The notes under the pieces were generated by a model. That model did no database searches, was not told the DNA's origin, and saw only the letters and a list, made by a program, of their open reading frames with translations. Shown here in pieces: positions 25,681-35,135 of a stretch of 64,000 nucleotides of DNA. Position numbers and translations under genes: made by a program. Origin of the DNA: Roseburia intestinalis L1-82 (GTDB taxonomy: Bacteria > Bacillota > Clostridia > Lachnospirales > Lachnospiraceae); the NCBI RefSeq assembly GCF_900537995.1, contig NZ_LR027880.1, positions 1,744,001 through 1,808,000 of the forward strand, read 5' to 3'. Position 1 is the first letter of the stretch; each line of letters starts with the position of its first letter.

Positions 25681-27408
25681 TTATCTCCGCTTACTTTTTT
25701 TCTGAATTCCTTTCATTTTCCGTTTTGTTATGAATTGATAGTCCGTTCTGAATCCGCAGGTTTCATGGAGATCATCAGTGATTTCCTGACGTTCATATAC
25801 CGGCATGAAGCCCTGTTCTTCTATATCCGTAAATTTTATGTCTTTTAAAGTGTGAAGTAATTGTTCTGTGGTATAAGTCCCTTTCAAGGAGCGGTTTAAT
25901 AACCGGAAATGTAACAGAGCAAGAAAGCAGGTGAGGAAATGAGCTTTAATCCGATCTTCACGGTTTAAGTAAACGGGTCTGGCTTCAAAGTCTGTTTTCA
26001 TAGTTCTGAAACAGTCTTCAATCTGCCATCTTCCTTCACTGACTTTTAAGATATCTGCAACGTCATCATCAAGCAGGTCTGTACATACCGCATAAAGTCC
26101 GTCATACATTTCTTCTTCAGCAATCTTATCCGTATCGAGATAATAGTGGATCTTAGCTTTTTCTCCTTCGTTGGTTACAGCTACCTTATTTACAAATCTT
26201 GCAGGATCATTTGGATTTTTACGCTGTTTTTTTAGAGAGCCATTTGCAACCATTTTTTCTGCCCGACAGATCTGCTCCGCACGGATGGCTTTCTGATAAG
26301 CGGCATATTTAGGGGAGTAGGTTATGATTAATTTTTGATCCAGTTTTTTTGTTGTCAATGGTTCGTCTTTATAATAAAGCTGGTTCTTGTCATCATCTGT
26401 CAGTTTTGTGAGATCAACAGGTTTATCATCTGAGAGACGTTTGAAGCCAGTTTTCTTTAAAGCCCATGCCCGGTCTTCAGCAGGCAGCTTTTTGATGGAC
26501 TGAGTGACAATAAATGCCCTCTGTCCCATGTGATTAAGAACACGGTTATCCTCAGAAGCAAGTCCGGCGTCACTACAATAGATAAACTTATCACAGCCGA
26601 ATTGTTGGAGAATCTTTGTTTCTAAAGGTTTTAAGGATTTCTGCTCATTTTGGTTTCCAGGAAAGAGTGAGAAAGCCAAAGGTATTCCGTCACCATCTGT
26701 AAAGAGTCCCATTTGAATAATGGGATTCGGACGGTGCTCTTTGCTTTTTCCGTATTTTTTATCTCCATCTTCCTGTTCGATTTCAAAGTAGTAGTTTGTG
26801 CAATCATAATAAAGGATCCGATCCATTCTGTCACCAAGAAAAAAGCTGTTTTTATAAACTTCTGATTGAATAAAATCCATTTCAGAAGCAAGAACAGAAA
26901 GAGCTCGGTAAACATCATGAAGTTCATAAGTTGGAGGCTCAAGGAACTGTTTTGCTGCTCGAAAGGAAGAACTTTTGCTGGAAGGTTCCAGAACCCTTGT
27001 ATAAATTAAATCAGATAAAATAGCATTAAGATCATACTCGAATTTATGTCGGCTTTTGATTTTTCGGCAGACAGAATCGAGCTTAAGTCCATAGTAAATA
27101 GACTGAAGAAAAAGATATCCGCCAGAAAAAAGTTTCTGCTTATTATAGTCCATGAGTCTGTTGGAATGAAATGGAATCATGACAGTAGCATCCTCTTTTT
27201 CACTTTTATATTTCAGTGTTTCAAGACGAGCCTGTTCATTTGCCCATTCAACAACTCCGTCACGATCCGTGTGGAGCTGCGCCGATAATTCAGCTAACGT
27301 ACCTAATTTTCGGATGGTTTTGGAAGTACTTTTCCCATTGGCATTTGTATAGGACTGAGTGATGTAAAAGGACTCAGAATTTTTTGATTTTGATGTTGTT
27401 ATACGCAC
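25681..27408 (-). CDS. IS1634-family transposase (DDE)
   Basis: 575 residues from GTG 27408, chosen because AGAGGTGATT lies just upstream (a longer frame adds 13 residues with no ribosome site); an extended -10 (TGGTATAAT) lies further up. The core has YYDCTNYYFE (first catalytic Asp), then YCSDAGLASED (second Asp) and GRWQIEDCFRTMKTDF, the Y-(2)R-(3)E-(6)K-like region with the last Glu typical of IS4-superfamily DDE transposases. Full length and without frameshifts, so the element may still be active. Confidence 0.92.
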   Translation of the reverse strand: MRITTSKSKNSESFYITQSYTNANGKSTSKTIRKLGTLAELSAQLHTDRDGVVEWANEQARLETLKYKSEKEDATVMIPFHSNRLMDYNKQKLFSGGYLFLQSIYYGLKLDSVCRKIKSRHKFEYDLNAILSDLIYTRVLEPSSKSSSFRAAKQFLEPPTYELHDVYRALSVLASEMDFIQSEVYKNSFFLGDRMDRILYYDCTNYYFEIEQEDGDKKYGKSKEHRPNPIIQMGLFTDGDGIPLAFSLFPGNQNEQKSLKPLETKILQQFGCDKFIYCSDAGLASEDNRVLNHMGQRAFIVTQSIKKLPAEDRAWALKKTGFKRLSDDKPVDLTKLTDDDKNQLYYKDEPLTTKKLDQKLIITYSPKYAAYQKAIRAEQICRAEKMVANGSLKKQRKNPNDPARFVNKVAVTNEGEKAKIHYYLDTDKIAEEEMYDGLYAVCTDLLDDDVADILKVSEGRWQIEDCFRTMKTDFEARPVYLNREDRIKAHFLTCFLALLHFRLLNRSLKGTYTTEQLLHTLKDIKFTDIEEQGFMPVYERQEITDDLHETCGFRTDYQFITKRKMKGIQKKSKRR

Positions 27409-27542
27409 AATAATCACCTCTGTCACTATTATACCACATATCACCAAATATTACTATATAATAAAAATAAAAATTTGACAAAAAAATAAGCCTATTTCAA
27501 GGCTTTGTGGTACTTTTTTGGATTTCAATGTGTCAAACTCCC

Positions 27543-27676
27543 GTGTACAGCAGTGTAAAAAAGAGGCGGTGTTCAAGTCGGACACTGTCTTTCTTTAAAA
27601 ATCGGACTTCTTTTTTGTGCAGACTGCACAAGAAATTTCAAATCAGTTGCATACGAAGAATGACGTATGCTAAGAT
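27543..27676 (+). repeat. Right copy of 134-bp direct repeat flanking the IS
   Basis: Matches 25449-25582 at 133 of 134 positions. The single difference is in the centre of the GTGCAG/CTGCAC palindrome. Confidence 0.9.
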
Positions 27677-27860
27677 AAATCAAAGCATATTTCTACCATG
27701 TGAACAGCGTTATTCAGACAGTTGCATTTGCTTTACATGACCATAAGGATGACACATCCGTCTACATTTCAAAAAACATTTCAGAAATCTATGCTTTTTA
27801 TTCACAAAAATGAAAAGCAGGAGATCTGGATGAGCCTCCTGCACATAGGAGGAACTGAAT

Positions 27861-28751
27861 ATGAAGAAGGGTACACAGGTATCAGAAAAGATACCAGCAG
27901 CCAACCGTCAGTACAAAGACACCGTATTCCGCATGTTGTTTTCAGAGAAAGAGAACCTTTTATCTTTGTACAATGCAGTAACCGGGAAAGCTTATCAGAA
28001 CGCAGATGATCTGAAAATCGTCACGCTGGAAAATGCAATCTACATGGGGATGAAAAACGACCTGGCATTTATGTTAGAGACGAATATTTATCTCTACGAG
28101 CACCAGTCCACGTTAAATCCCAACATACCGCTGCGGGATCTGATTTACATAGGAATCGAATATCAGCAGTATGTTGATGATAAGTCCTTGTATTCGTCCC
28201 GCCTGCAGAAGATACCGGCACCGAAATTTATGGTATTTTATAATGGAACGGATGCAGTGGATGACCGGGTGGAACTTCGACTGTCAAACGCTTATGAGCA
28301 TCTGGCTGGCGAGCCGGACCTGGAGTTAAAAGCCCTGATGTTAAACGTCAATGAAGGACATAACAAAGAGCTGATGGAGCAGTGTCAGACATTGAAGGAA
28401 TATGCCATTTATGTAGCGAGAGTCCGCAAATATACATCAGAAATGAACTTAAACGATGCAGTTGCACGGGCAATCGATGAATGTATCAAAGAAGGAATTT
28501 TGGTGGAATTTCTTCGGAAGAATCGTTCGGAGGTAAAGATGGTGAGTATTTTGGAATATGATAAAGAGTGGGAAGAGAAAAAACTCCGAAAGGCAGAATA
28601 TGAGGCTGGCAAAAGTGACGGAATCGAGATCGCAGAAGAGAGAATGATCCATAATATGATTAAGCTGGATTTCCCAATAGAAAAAATTGCAGAAGTAACT
28701 GGAAAATCGCCATTGGAAATAGAACAATATTTACAATCGAACAGACAATAA
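27861..28751 (+). CDS. Rpn-family recombination-promoting nuclease / putative transposase
   Basis: 296 residues. The N-terminal core (RQYKDTVFRMLF, then KNDLAFMLETNIYLYEHQST with NPNIPLRDLIY and PKFMVFYNG) is the PD-(D/E)xK nuclease pattern of the Rpn (PDDEXK_2) family, with the catalytic Asp in KNDLAF and the EHQS in place of ExK. The C-terminus has the usual variable helical tail (AEERMIHNMIKLDFPIEKIA and a helix-turn-helix-like segment). Rpn proteins make recA-independent DNA breaks. AGGAGG (27847-27852) precedes ATG 27861. Commonly found in multiple copies in Lachnospiraceae. Its proximity to the IS is probably incidental. Confidence 0.85.
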   Translation: MKKGTQVSEKIPAANRQYKDTVFRMLFSEKENLLSLYNAVTGKAYQNADDLKIVTLENAIYMGMKNDLAFMLETNIYLYEHQSTLNPNIPLRDLIYIGIEYQQYVDDKSLYSSRLQKIPAPKFMVFYNGTDAVDDRVELRLSNAYEHLAGEPDLELKALMLNVNEGHNKELMEQCQTLKEYAIYVARVRKYTSEMNLNDAVARAIDECIKEGILVEFLRKNRSEVKMVSILEYDKEWEEKKLRKAEYEAGKSDGIEIAEERMIHNMIKLDFPIEKIAEVTGKSPLEIEQYLQSNRQ

Positions 28752-28812
28752 ATATTTTAAAAAGATTACGGAAACTGTTGATAAAACTATATAAAAAAAT
28801 AATGAAATGAAC

Positions 28813-28898
28813 AGTAAATAATAAAATCCTCTGTAAACAGAAAAACAGGTGGCAAATAGCACCTGACTGTTTGCAGAGGATTTTATTATTACTATTTA
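28813..28898. terminator. Large bidirectional hairpin after the Rpn gene
   Basis: AGTAAATAATAAAATCCTCT pairs with AGAGGATTTTATTATTACTA almost throughout, with inner AAACAG/CTGTTT and CAGGTG/CACCTG stems. The stem is over 30 bp; the T-rich 3' arm suits termination. Confidence 0.88.
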
Positions 28899-28899
28899 C

Positions 28900-28936
28900 C
28901 AATAAAAATTTATTGTAAAACAATAAAAATATATTG
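28900..28936 (+). promoter_or_regulatory. Tandem candidate operators for the XRE operon
   Basis: Two near-identical palindromes, CAATAAAAATTTATTG (28900-28915) and CAATAAAAATATATTG (28921-28936), are spaced exactly 21 bp apart (two helical turns). The second overlaps the -35 element. This is the expected layout for an autoregulator site; the XRE protein encoded in the operon is the obvious candidate. Confidence 0.6.
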
Positions 28937-28961
28937 CAAAAGCAAGATATATGTGTATAAT
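28934..28961 (+). promoter_or_regulatory. Promoter of the DUF2975-XRE-DUF4173 operon
   Basis: TTGCAA (28934-28939), 16-bp spacer, TATAAT (28956-28961). Its -35 overlaps the second palindrome. Confidence 0.75.
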
Positions 28962-29048
28962 AAAGGAAAACAATAAAACCAGAAAGAAAAATCTGGAATC
29001 AAAAACAAACTCAAAGAAAAGTGAATCAGATCAGGAGGAGAATCATTT

Positions 29049-29528
29049 ATGCAGCAAAAAGAAATTTCACGGTGGCTAAAAGCAATCACGATTGTACTGG
29101 CGCTGATGGGGGCGGTGTTCTTTCTATATATTATGCCGGTACTTGCAATGTCATGGAGGGACGCGGATGAATCACTGGCGTATCTTTTTATGCCGGGGCT
29201 GTTGTACGGCTGGTGCATTGCGGTGATCTGTTATGCGATCCTGTACCAGTTCTGGAAAGTATGTGTGCAGATCGGAAAAGACAATTCATTCTCAAAAGAA
29301 AATGCAAAATGTTTTCGAAATATCAGTCACTTCGCATTGCTGCTCTCAGTTGTGTGGTTTGCGGGAATTGTTTTTCTGGCAATCTTAGCGGTCAGGCAGC
29401 CCGGAATCAGTATTTTTATGATCACCGCAGTTTTGCTTTCGGTCATGATATCTGTTTTGGCAGCGGCATTATCACATCTGGTCCTGAAAGCCTACGAATT
29501 AAAACAGGAAAATGAACTTACGATATAA
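29049..29528 (+). CDS. DUF2975 membrane protein
   Basis: 159 residues with four hydrophobic helices (about 13-35, 50-75, 97-120, 128-150), the layout of DUF2975 proteins, which in Firmicutes are almost always encoded just before a small YozG-like XRE regulator, as here (10 bp gap). AGGAGGAG precedes ATG 29049. The biochemical role of the family is unknown; a membrane partner of the regulator is a common guess. Confidence 0.8.
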   Translation: MQQKEISRWLKAITIVLALMGAVFFLYIMPVLAMSWRDADESLAYLFMPGLLYGWCIAVICYAILYQFWKVCVQIGKDNSFSKENAKCFRNISHFALLLSVVWFAGIVFLAILAVRQPGISIFMITAVLLSVMISVLAAALSHLVLKAYELKQENELTI

Positions 29529-29538
29529 GGAGAGACAA

Positions 29539-29757
29539 ATGGCGATTATCATAAATATAGATGTAATGCTTGCAAAGCGAAAAATGAGTGTAACTGAACT
29601 CTCGGAAAAAGTAGGTATTACAATGGCAAATATTTCCATACTAAAAAATGGAAAGGCAAAAGCAATCAAAGTAGACACATTAAACAAGATCTGCCGGGCG
29701 TTGGACTGCCAGCCGGGAGATATTTTAGAATATGTTCCATCGGATGATGAAATTTAA
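29539..29757 (+). CDS. YozG-like XRE-family transcriptional regulator
   Basis: 72 residues that consist of little more than one Cro/C1 helix-turn-helix (MLAKRKMSVTELSEKVGITM, ANISILKNGKAKAI, CRALDCQPGDILEYVP). The start is ATG 29539 with AAGGAGAG upstream; a longer frame adds nine residues inside the upstream gene end. It probably controls its own operon through the tandem palindromes at 28900-28936. Confidence 0.9.
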   Translation: MAIIINIDVMLAKRKMSVTELSEKVGITMANISILKNGKAKAIKVDTLNKICRALDCQPGDILEYVPSDDEI

Positions 29758-29783
29758 TATATTGTACGGAATGAAGCAGGAAT

Positions 29784-31361
29784 ATGACAGTTTATGAAAA
29801 ACTGAAGCAGGAACAGGACAGCTTATTGGAAAAGGAAGGGAGCATGAAAATGGATCAGAATCTTACAGTCAGTTACGAGGAGCAGAAAGCGCAGTGGCAG
29901 GAAAGAAAAAAACAGCAGCAGAAAGAAAATGCGGGGATTTTTAAAAAACTTGCGCCGGCAAGCCTCATTTACGCACTGATCTATACAGTCTGTATTTACA
30001 AAAATATGACAGGTGCCGCAGTACTTCTGTGGGTGGTGGCAACGATCGGATATATCTGTTACATCGTTAAAACGGTAAAGGAAAGAAAAGTTTTTAAAAC
30101 AACAATAATTTTTGCTGTGTATATGCTGATCCTTGCGGTCAGTACATTTACAACCGGAAATGAGTGGATCATCTGGATGAATTATTGCTGGATATTTGCA
30201 TTCACGGTGTGTTTCCTGATACGAAATATGGCAGATGAAAACGAATGGAATTTCTGGGATTACCTGTGCGGTGGAGTAAATGCTGTATTTGGAGCAATTG
30301 GCAGCATTGCAAGACCATTTGGCGATGGAAACGATTTTGCACGTTTGCGGGAGAAAAAAGAAAATGGCAAAGCGCGTGAGATCCTGATCGGAATTGCAGT
30401 AGCGATACCGGTGGTTCTTCTGATCGGTGGATTGTTAATGTCGGCGGATCTGGTATTTTCAAATATGATTGCAAAAGTTTTCGAAGGAATCAGGATACCG
30501 GCAAACCTGGCAGGGATTTGTTTCATGTTATGTTTTGGTTTTATTTCATCTTACTGTGGAGTCAGATATACAGCATACAGAAAAGACCGGCAGGACAGGG
30601 AAGTAAAAATTCTTACAGAGACGACAGCAATGTTTACGGTTTCGGTCTTAGTGGCGGTATTATATGTGATATTCTGTGGTATACAGATCATATATCTGTT
30701 TGGCGGTGGCGGGGAGCTGCCGGCAGGAGTGACCTATGCCGAATATGCAAGGCAGGGATTTTTCCAGCTCCTTGTGGTGTGTATTTTAAATCTGGGGGCG
30801 GTTCTTACAATGGAGCATTTCTTTCAGAGGAACAGGGCGGTCGATGCCGTTCTGACGGTGATCTCTGTATGTACGATCATTATGACAGCATCGAGCGGGT
30901 GGAGAATGATCCTGTATATCCGGGCATACCAGCTCACATTTTTGCGTGTTGTGGTACTTGTGGCACTGGCAGTGATCACGCTTCTGATGGCAGGGACGAT
31001 CTGTTATATCTGGAACCGCAGGTTCCCGTTGTTTCAGTATGGAATGGCGGTTGTGTGCGTCAGTTATGTCCTGTTTGCCTTTGCACATGTAGATGCGGGG
31101 ATTGCCGCCTATGATCTGGCGCAGATCGAAAATGGAAATACTGCGGGAGATTACAGTTATCTCTCCTGTTTATCAACGGATGCGGCACCAGTGATCGCTG
31201 AGTACTTAAAAGAACATCCGGACAAGAGTTATTACGGGGATGGAATATATAACTGGAAGTGGGAATATATGCAGGAAAATGACAGGATGAACCAGCCTGT
31301 GACGCTCCGGACATTTAATCTGTCTTATCTGCGTGCAAAAAGAATATTTTCAGAAAAATAG
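29784..31361 (+). CDS. DUF4173/DUF4153-type polytopic membrane protein
   Basis: 525 residues. A charged, Gln/Lys-rich N-terminal coiled-coil segment (about 1-50) is followed by 10-12 membrane helices. The segment YARQGFFQLLVVCILNLGAV and the late polar region AAYDLAQIENGN match the DUF4173/DUF4153 group of membrane proteins that follow DUF2975/XRE pairs. The last 70 residues look extracytoplasmic (YLSCLSTDAAPVIAEYLKEH). Function unknown. The gene is third in the operon, 26 bp after the regulator. Confidence 0.72.
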   Translation: MTVYEKLKQEQDSLLEKEGSMKMDQNLTVSYEEQKAQWQERKKQQQKENAGIFKKLAPASLIYALIYTVCIYKNMTGAAVLLWVVATIGYICYIVKTVKERKVFKTTIIFAVYMLILAVSTFTTGNEWIIWMNYCWIFAFTVCFLIRNMADENEWNFWDYLCGGVNAVFGAIGSIARPFGDGNDFARLREKKENGKAREILIGIAVAIPVVLLIGGLLMSADLVFSNMIAKVFEGIRIPANLAGICFMLCFGFISSYCGVRYTAYRKDRQDREVKILTETTAMFTVSVLVAVLYVIFCGIQIIYLFGGGGELPAGVTYAEYARQGFFQLLVVCILNLGAVLTMEHFFQRNRAVDAVLTVISVCTIIMTASSGWRMILYIRAYQLTFLRVVVLVALAVITLLMAGTICYIWNRRFPLFQYGMAVVCVSYVLFAFAHVDAGIAAYDLAQIENGNTAGDYSYLSCLSTDAAPVIAEYLKEHPDKSYYGDGIYNWKWEYMQENDRMNQPVTLRTFNLSYLRAKRIFSEK

Positions 31362-31400
31362 GTCATAAGTATCAGATTATTGTCATAAAAATAATATTTA

Positions 31401-31429
31401 TTTACAAATGTTCTCCGGTTTTGTATAAT
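31401..31429 (+). promoter_or_regulatory. Promoter of the BMP lipoprotein-chemoreceptor unit
   Basis: TTTACA (31401-31406), 17-bp spacer, perfect TATAAT (31424-31429). Confidence 0.75.
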
Positions 31430-31472
31430 GAAACAAAGATGTTGTGAAAATTTATGATGAGGAGAACAAAAG

Positions 31473-32684
31473 ATGAAAGGAAAAACAGCTGGAAAGATAA
31501 TTGCACTGTTTGCCGTGGCGGGAATGCTCGCCGGGTGTGGTGGAAAAACAGGTACTACGCCGGATGATTATGCGACAAACGATGGCTATATTACAACGGA
31601 AACCGCCGGGAACAGTACAGGCGGTGCACAGTCGGATACCACATCGGGCACGGCAGGAATTTCGAAAGAAAATATAAAAGTCGGCGTGCTTTATATTTCA
31701 GATCCGGATGAGGGAAGCGGATATTCTTACACGCATGATCTGGGAATTGTGGGAATGCAGGAAAATCTGGGTTTAAGCGATGATTAGATTGAGAGAAAGA
31801 TCGTGGATGACTCTGACGCAAAGGCGACGGAGGAAGCAATCGAAGCATGTATTTCGGATGGGTGCAATATTATTTTTACAACCAGCTGGGGGTATATGGA
31901 AACAACAGCAGAGATGGCTGAAAAATATCCGGATATTTACTTTTCCCATGGAACCGGTTATATGTCAAATGGAAAGAACTTCAACAATTATTTTGGTCGT
32001 ATTTACCAGGTAAGGTATTTAAGCGGTATCGTGGCTGGCATGAATACAAAGTCGGATAAGGTCGGCTATGTTGCAGCGCAGGATTCTTCCAATTCGGAGG
32101 TGACAGGTGGAATTGATGCATTTGCGATCGGTGTTGCAGCTGTTAACCCGGAGGCAAAGATCTATGTGGCAGTCACAAACAGCTGGGATGATCCGGATAA
32201 GGAAAAAGCAGCATCGGAACAGCTGTTGGATATGGGCTGTGATGTGATGGCACAGCATTGTGATACGCCGTATCCGCAGACACTCGCACAGGAACGTGGT
32301 GTATATGGTATCGGCTATAACTCAGATATGAGCAAGGAAACACCGGATGCCTGTCTGACGAGTGTTATCTGGAACTGGAGTGCATACTATACTTCGGCAG
32401 TTAAGAGTATTATCAATGGAACCTGGGATGGATCAAACTATTATGGAGGTATGGCAGAGGGGCTGGTACAGCTGACGAATCTGGCATCTTTTGCGGCAGA
32501 GGGTACGCAGGAGAAGGTGGATGAAGCGACTGCAGAAATTTTAAATGGCAGCAATAATGTTTTTGACGGAGTGATGGAGACAAATACAGGGGAGACGGTT
32601 GGAACAGAGAATGGAACCTTAGATGATGCAATGATTACCGGCGGCATTGACTGGTATTATAAAAACGTTGTGATTGTGGACTAG
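31473..32684 (+). pseudogene. BMP/PnrA-family lipoprotein interrupted by one in-frame TAG
   Basis: The frame starts at ATG 31473 with a lipoprotein signal (AVAGMLAGCGG, lipobox LAGC), a Thr/Gly-rich linker, then VKVGVLYISDP-like BMP sequence, and stops at TAG 31785-31787. The same frame resumes at once (ERKIVDDSDAKATEEAIEAC, then FTTSWGYMETTAEMAEKYPD and GGIDAFAIGVAAVNP) and runs to 32684. Only this codon breaks an otherwise intact ~403-residue protein of the basic membrane protein family, which binds nucleosides or related ligands. CAG or AAG to TAG is the simplest cause. The truncated 104-residue product would lack the binding cleft. No permease or ATPase genes follow; the next gene is a chemoreceptor. 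Confidence 0.85.
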
Positions 32685-32696
32685 GGGGAGAATGAG

Positions 32697-34406
32697 ATGA
32701 TGAAATTGACGATTCGAAAAAAAGTTTTATTCTGTTCTTTGATACCGCTGCTTCTGTTAGGAGGAATTATCCTTCTGATCGCGTCCACGATCGTAAAGGG
32801 TGCAATTATCGATCAGGTGGAAAATTCATTAAAAGGAACTGCAATCGCGACGCAGGCAGCTTATGACCAGAATGCAGGTACCTATTTGCAGACGGAAAAT
32901 GGTGATATCTGGAAAGGAAGTTATAACATTTCACAGTCAGAGAATCTGGTGGATACCATCAAACAGGAGTCTGGGATGGATGTGACATTTTTCTATGGAT
33001 CACAGAGAATCATGACTTCTGCAGTCGACAAAAATGGTGACAGGATTCTGGGAAGTCCGGCGGGTGACAAGGTTGTTGAAAAGGTATTAAATGGTGGTGA
33101 GGAATATTTCAGTGATAATGTATCCATGGATGGCACCATATACTATGGCTATTATGTTCCGGTATATCAGAAAGGCGACAGCGGTACTCCGATCGGTATG
33201 GTGTTTGCAGGGGCGGAGAAACAGGAAATCTCCCACAGCGTGATACAGATCATTAATACGATCGTAGCCATCGTGCTTGTGGTACTTGTTATCTGTATCA
33301 TTATCGTGGAGATCAGTGCAACCTCGATCACACGTGCATTAAAGAAAGGAATTGCAAATGTGCAGGAAGTGTCTGCCGGTCATCTTGACGTAGAGTTTGA
33401 CAAGAAGATCTTAGGGCGGAAAGATGAAGTCGGAGATCTGACCAAAGCGATACAGCATTTACAGAAAGAACTGCAAAAGATCATTAAGGGAATCAAGGAA
33501 AGTACCGATATGCTGATGGAAGCATCCAATACTTTAGAGGATACATCCCATCAGACTTACGATGGAATGCGTGAGGTGGAGGCAACGGTAGATTCTATTA
33601 CAACCGGGGCAAATTTACAGGCAGAGGATGCAAAAAAAGCTTCTGACAATGTAAAATATATGGGAAATCTGATCATTGAGACCGGCAGAGCAGCAGATGA
33701 GCTGAATGAAAGTGCAGATCAGATGAAACAGTCCAGTGATGCGGCTGTTGTTACGATCGATGAACTAAAACGAATCAGCGAAGAAGTAAAGGCAGCTGTT
33801 GCAACGATCGCGGAACAGACGAAACAGACAAATATTTCAGCACAGAGTATTCAGAAGGCATCGCAGTTTATTTCTGAAATTGCATCCCAGACGAATCTCC
33901 TCTCTTTAAATGCCAGCATTGAAGCTGCGCGTGCAGGCGAGGCTGGAAAAGGGTTTGCGGTTGTGGCATCTGAGATACAGAAGCTTGCAGAACAGTCTGA
34001 TACGGCGAGTGGCAATATCGGCGAAATCGTAAATACACTGATCGGAAACTCCCAGCGTGTGGTTGAGACAATGGGCAAGACACAGGAGATCATTGAAAAA
34101 CAGAATATGCATATCGAGAGTACGGAGCAGATGGTAAATGGTGTTATGGGTGAGATCGACGCATCTATTGAACGAATTCGCCAGATTGAAACACGTACAA
34201 AGAAATTAGAGAGTGCAAGAACAGAGATCATAGATGTCATTGATTCTTTGTCAGAGATTGCACAGCAGAATGTGGAAGGAACCACGCAGACAAGTTCATC
34301 CATCACAGAGATTACGGACAGTTTTCAGAATATCAAGGATTCTACCGAAAATCTGCGTAATATGGCGGATATGCTTGCACACAATATCAGACATTTTGAT
34401 ATATGA
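32697..34406 (+). CDS. Methyl-accepting chemotaxis protein with Cache sensor domain
   Basis: 569 residues: membrane helix 1 (about 12-32), extracytoplasmic single-Cache domain (about 35-185; [20 protein letters not shown] and [20 protein letters not shown] are typical of the sCache_3 type), helix 2 (about 188-208), HAMP, then the signalling domain with the tip [27 protein letters not shown] precedes the ATGATG start. It lies 12 bp after the BMP lipoprotein frame and is surely cotranscribed, so the lipoprotein may present ligand to this receptor. No CheR-binding pentapeptide at the C-terminus. Confidence 0.93.
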   Translation: MMKLTIRKKVLFCSLIPLLLLGGIILLIASTIVKGAIIDQVENSLKGTAIATQAAYDQNAGTYLQTENGDIWKGSYNISQSENLVDTIKQESGMDVTFFYGSQRIMTSAVDKNGDRILGSPAGDKVVEKVLNGGEEYFSDNVSMDGTIYYGYYVPVYQKGDSGTPIGMVFAGAEKQEISHSVIQIINTIVAIVLVVLVICIIIVEISATSITRALKKGIANVQEVSAGHLDVEFDKKILGRKDEVGDLTKAIQHLQKELQKIIKGIKESTDMLMEASNTLEDTSHQTYDGMREVEATVDSITTGANLQAEDAKKASDNVKYMGNLIIETGRAADELNESADQMKQSSDAAVVTIDELKRISEEVKAAVATIAEQTKQTNISAQSIQKASQFISEIASQTNLLSLNASIEAARAGEAGKGFAVVASEIQKLAEQSDTASGNIGEIVNTLIGNSQRVVETMGKTQEIIEKQNMHIESTEQMVNGVMGEIDASIERIRQIETRTKKLESARTEIIDVIDSLSEIAQQNVEGTTQTSSSITEITDSFQNIKDSTENLRNMADMLAHNIRHFDI

Positions 34407-34433
34407 TAAAAATATGGCCTTAAGCTGCAGAAT

Positions 34434-34958
34434 ATGGAGACAAAACAGATGGAAGTGCTTGCTGTTTTTGACGAGAAGAATTATGACGACACAACAAAAG
34501 TATATGAAAAATATAATGTGCGTGGTGTAATTTTCCGGGATGGAAAGATTGCCATGCAGTGTAGTACGGATGGCGAATATAAGATGCCCGGCGGCGGGAT
34601 GGAAAAGGGAGAGAGTTTTTTAGAAACCCTTGTGCGTGAGATCCGTGAAGAGACAGGGCTTACCGTTTTAAAAGAGTCTGTGTGTGAACTAGGGGAGATC
34701 CTTGAGATGCGCCGCGATATATTTGATCCGTCCTGTAAATATATCTGTCATTCTTACTTTTATTACTGTAAGGTAGGGGAAAAACAGGAGAAACTTCATC
34801 TGACACCCAGTGAAGTGGCAAAGGGGTATTATCTTAAGTGGGAGCAGCCGGAGACTGTATACAATACCAATATACGCATAGAAAAGGATCCGTGGATCAT
34901 TCGTGACACTGCATTTGTGAAGATGATTCTGGATGGAAAAGTAAAATTGCCGGAATAA
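34434..34958 (+). CDS. Nudix hydrolase
   Basis: 174 residues with a perfect Nudix box: GG then MEKGESFLETLVREIREETG, matching G-x5-E-x7-REUxEExGU, which holds the Mg-coordinating glutamates that cleave nucleoside diphosphates linked to another moiety. Substrate unknown. Start is uncertain: ATG 34434 lacks a ribosome site, while ATG 34449 has GGAG 9 nt upstream. It follows the chemoreceptor by 27 bp and ends before a hairpin repeat that also acts as terminator. Confidence 0.9.
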   Translation: METKQMEVLAVFDEKNYDDTTKVYEKYNVRGVIFRDGKIAMQCSTDGEYKMPGGGMEKGESFLETLVREIREETGLTVLKESVCELGEILEMRRDIFDPSCKYICHSYFYYCKVGEKQEKLHLTPSEVAKGYYLKWEQPETVYNTNIRIEKDPWIIRDTAFVKMILDGKVKLPE

Positions 34959-34987
34959 AAAGGCAAAGAAGAAATCCGGTACATAAA

Positions 34988-35028
34988 ATAATAGAATGTC
35001 CGCGGAGCGCGCATTCTATTATTTTTTT
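34988..35028 (+). terminator. Hairpin repeat copy 1, also a terminator
   Basis: AATAGAATG (34990-34998) pairs with CATTCTATT (35012-35020), extended by AT on each side, with an inner CGC-GGA-GCG triloop stem and a following T-run. One of four copies of a 31-bp hairpin in this window. Confidence 0.85.
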
Positions 35029-35135
35029 GTGGAAGAACGACAAAAAATATGTTATACTTAACAATATGTATTGCAGAAAAACTGATCTGATATGCAATAG
35101 ATAAAGGCACAGATAAATGACGGAGGATGGCGCAT

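Larger units (their letters stand above)
25583..27542 (-). mobile_element. IS1634-family-like insertion sequence, 1960 bp between repeats
   Basis: One transposase gene fills the element. The ends carry imperfect inverted repeats: TTTGACA, TTGA, then AAAAAAGTGCCACAA on the left (25589-25621) versus TTTGACA, TTGA, then AAAAAAGTACCACAA read inward from the right end. The outermost 5-6 bp do not match each other, so the exact tips are uncertain. IS1634-type elements are known for long, variable target duplications, which fits the 134-bp flanking repeat. Confidence 0.88.

Noticed and set aside
25404..27740. Short frames of about 65-77 codons repeated on either side of the IS
   Set aside because: They are the same non-coding 134-bp target repeat translated twice; no ribosome site.
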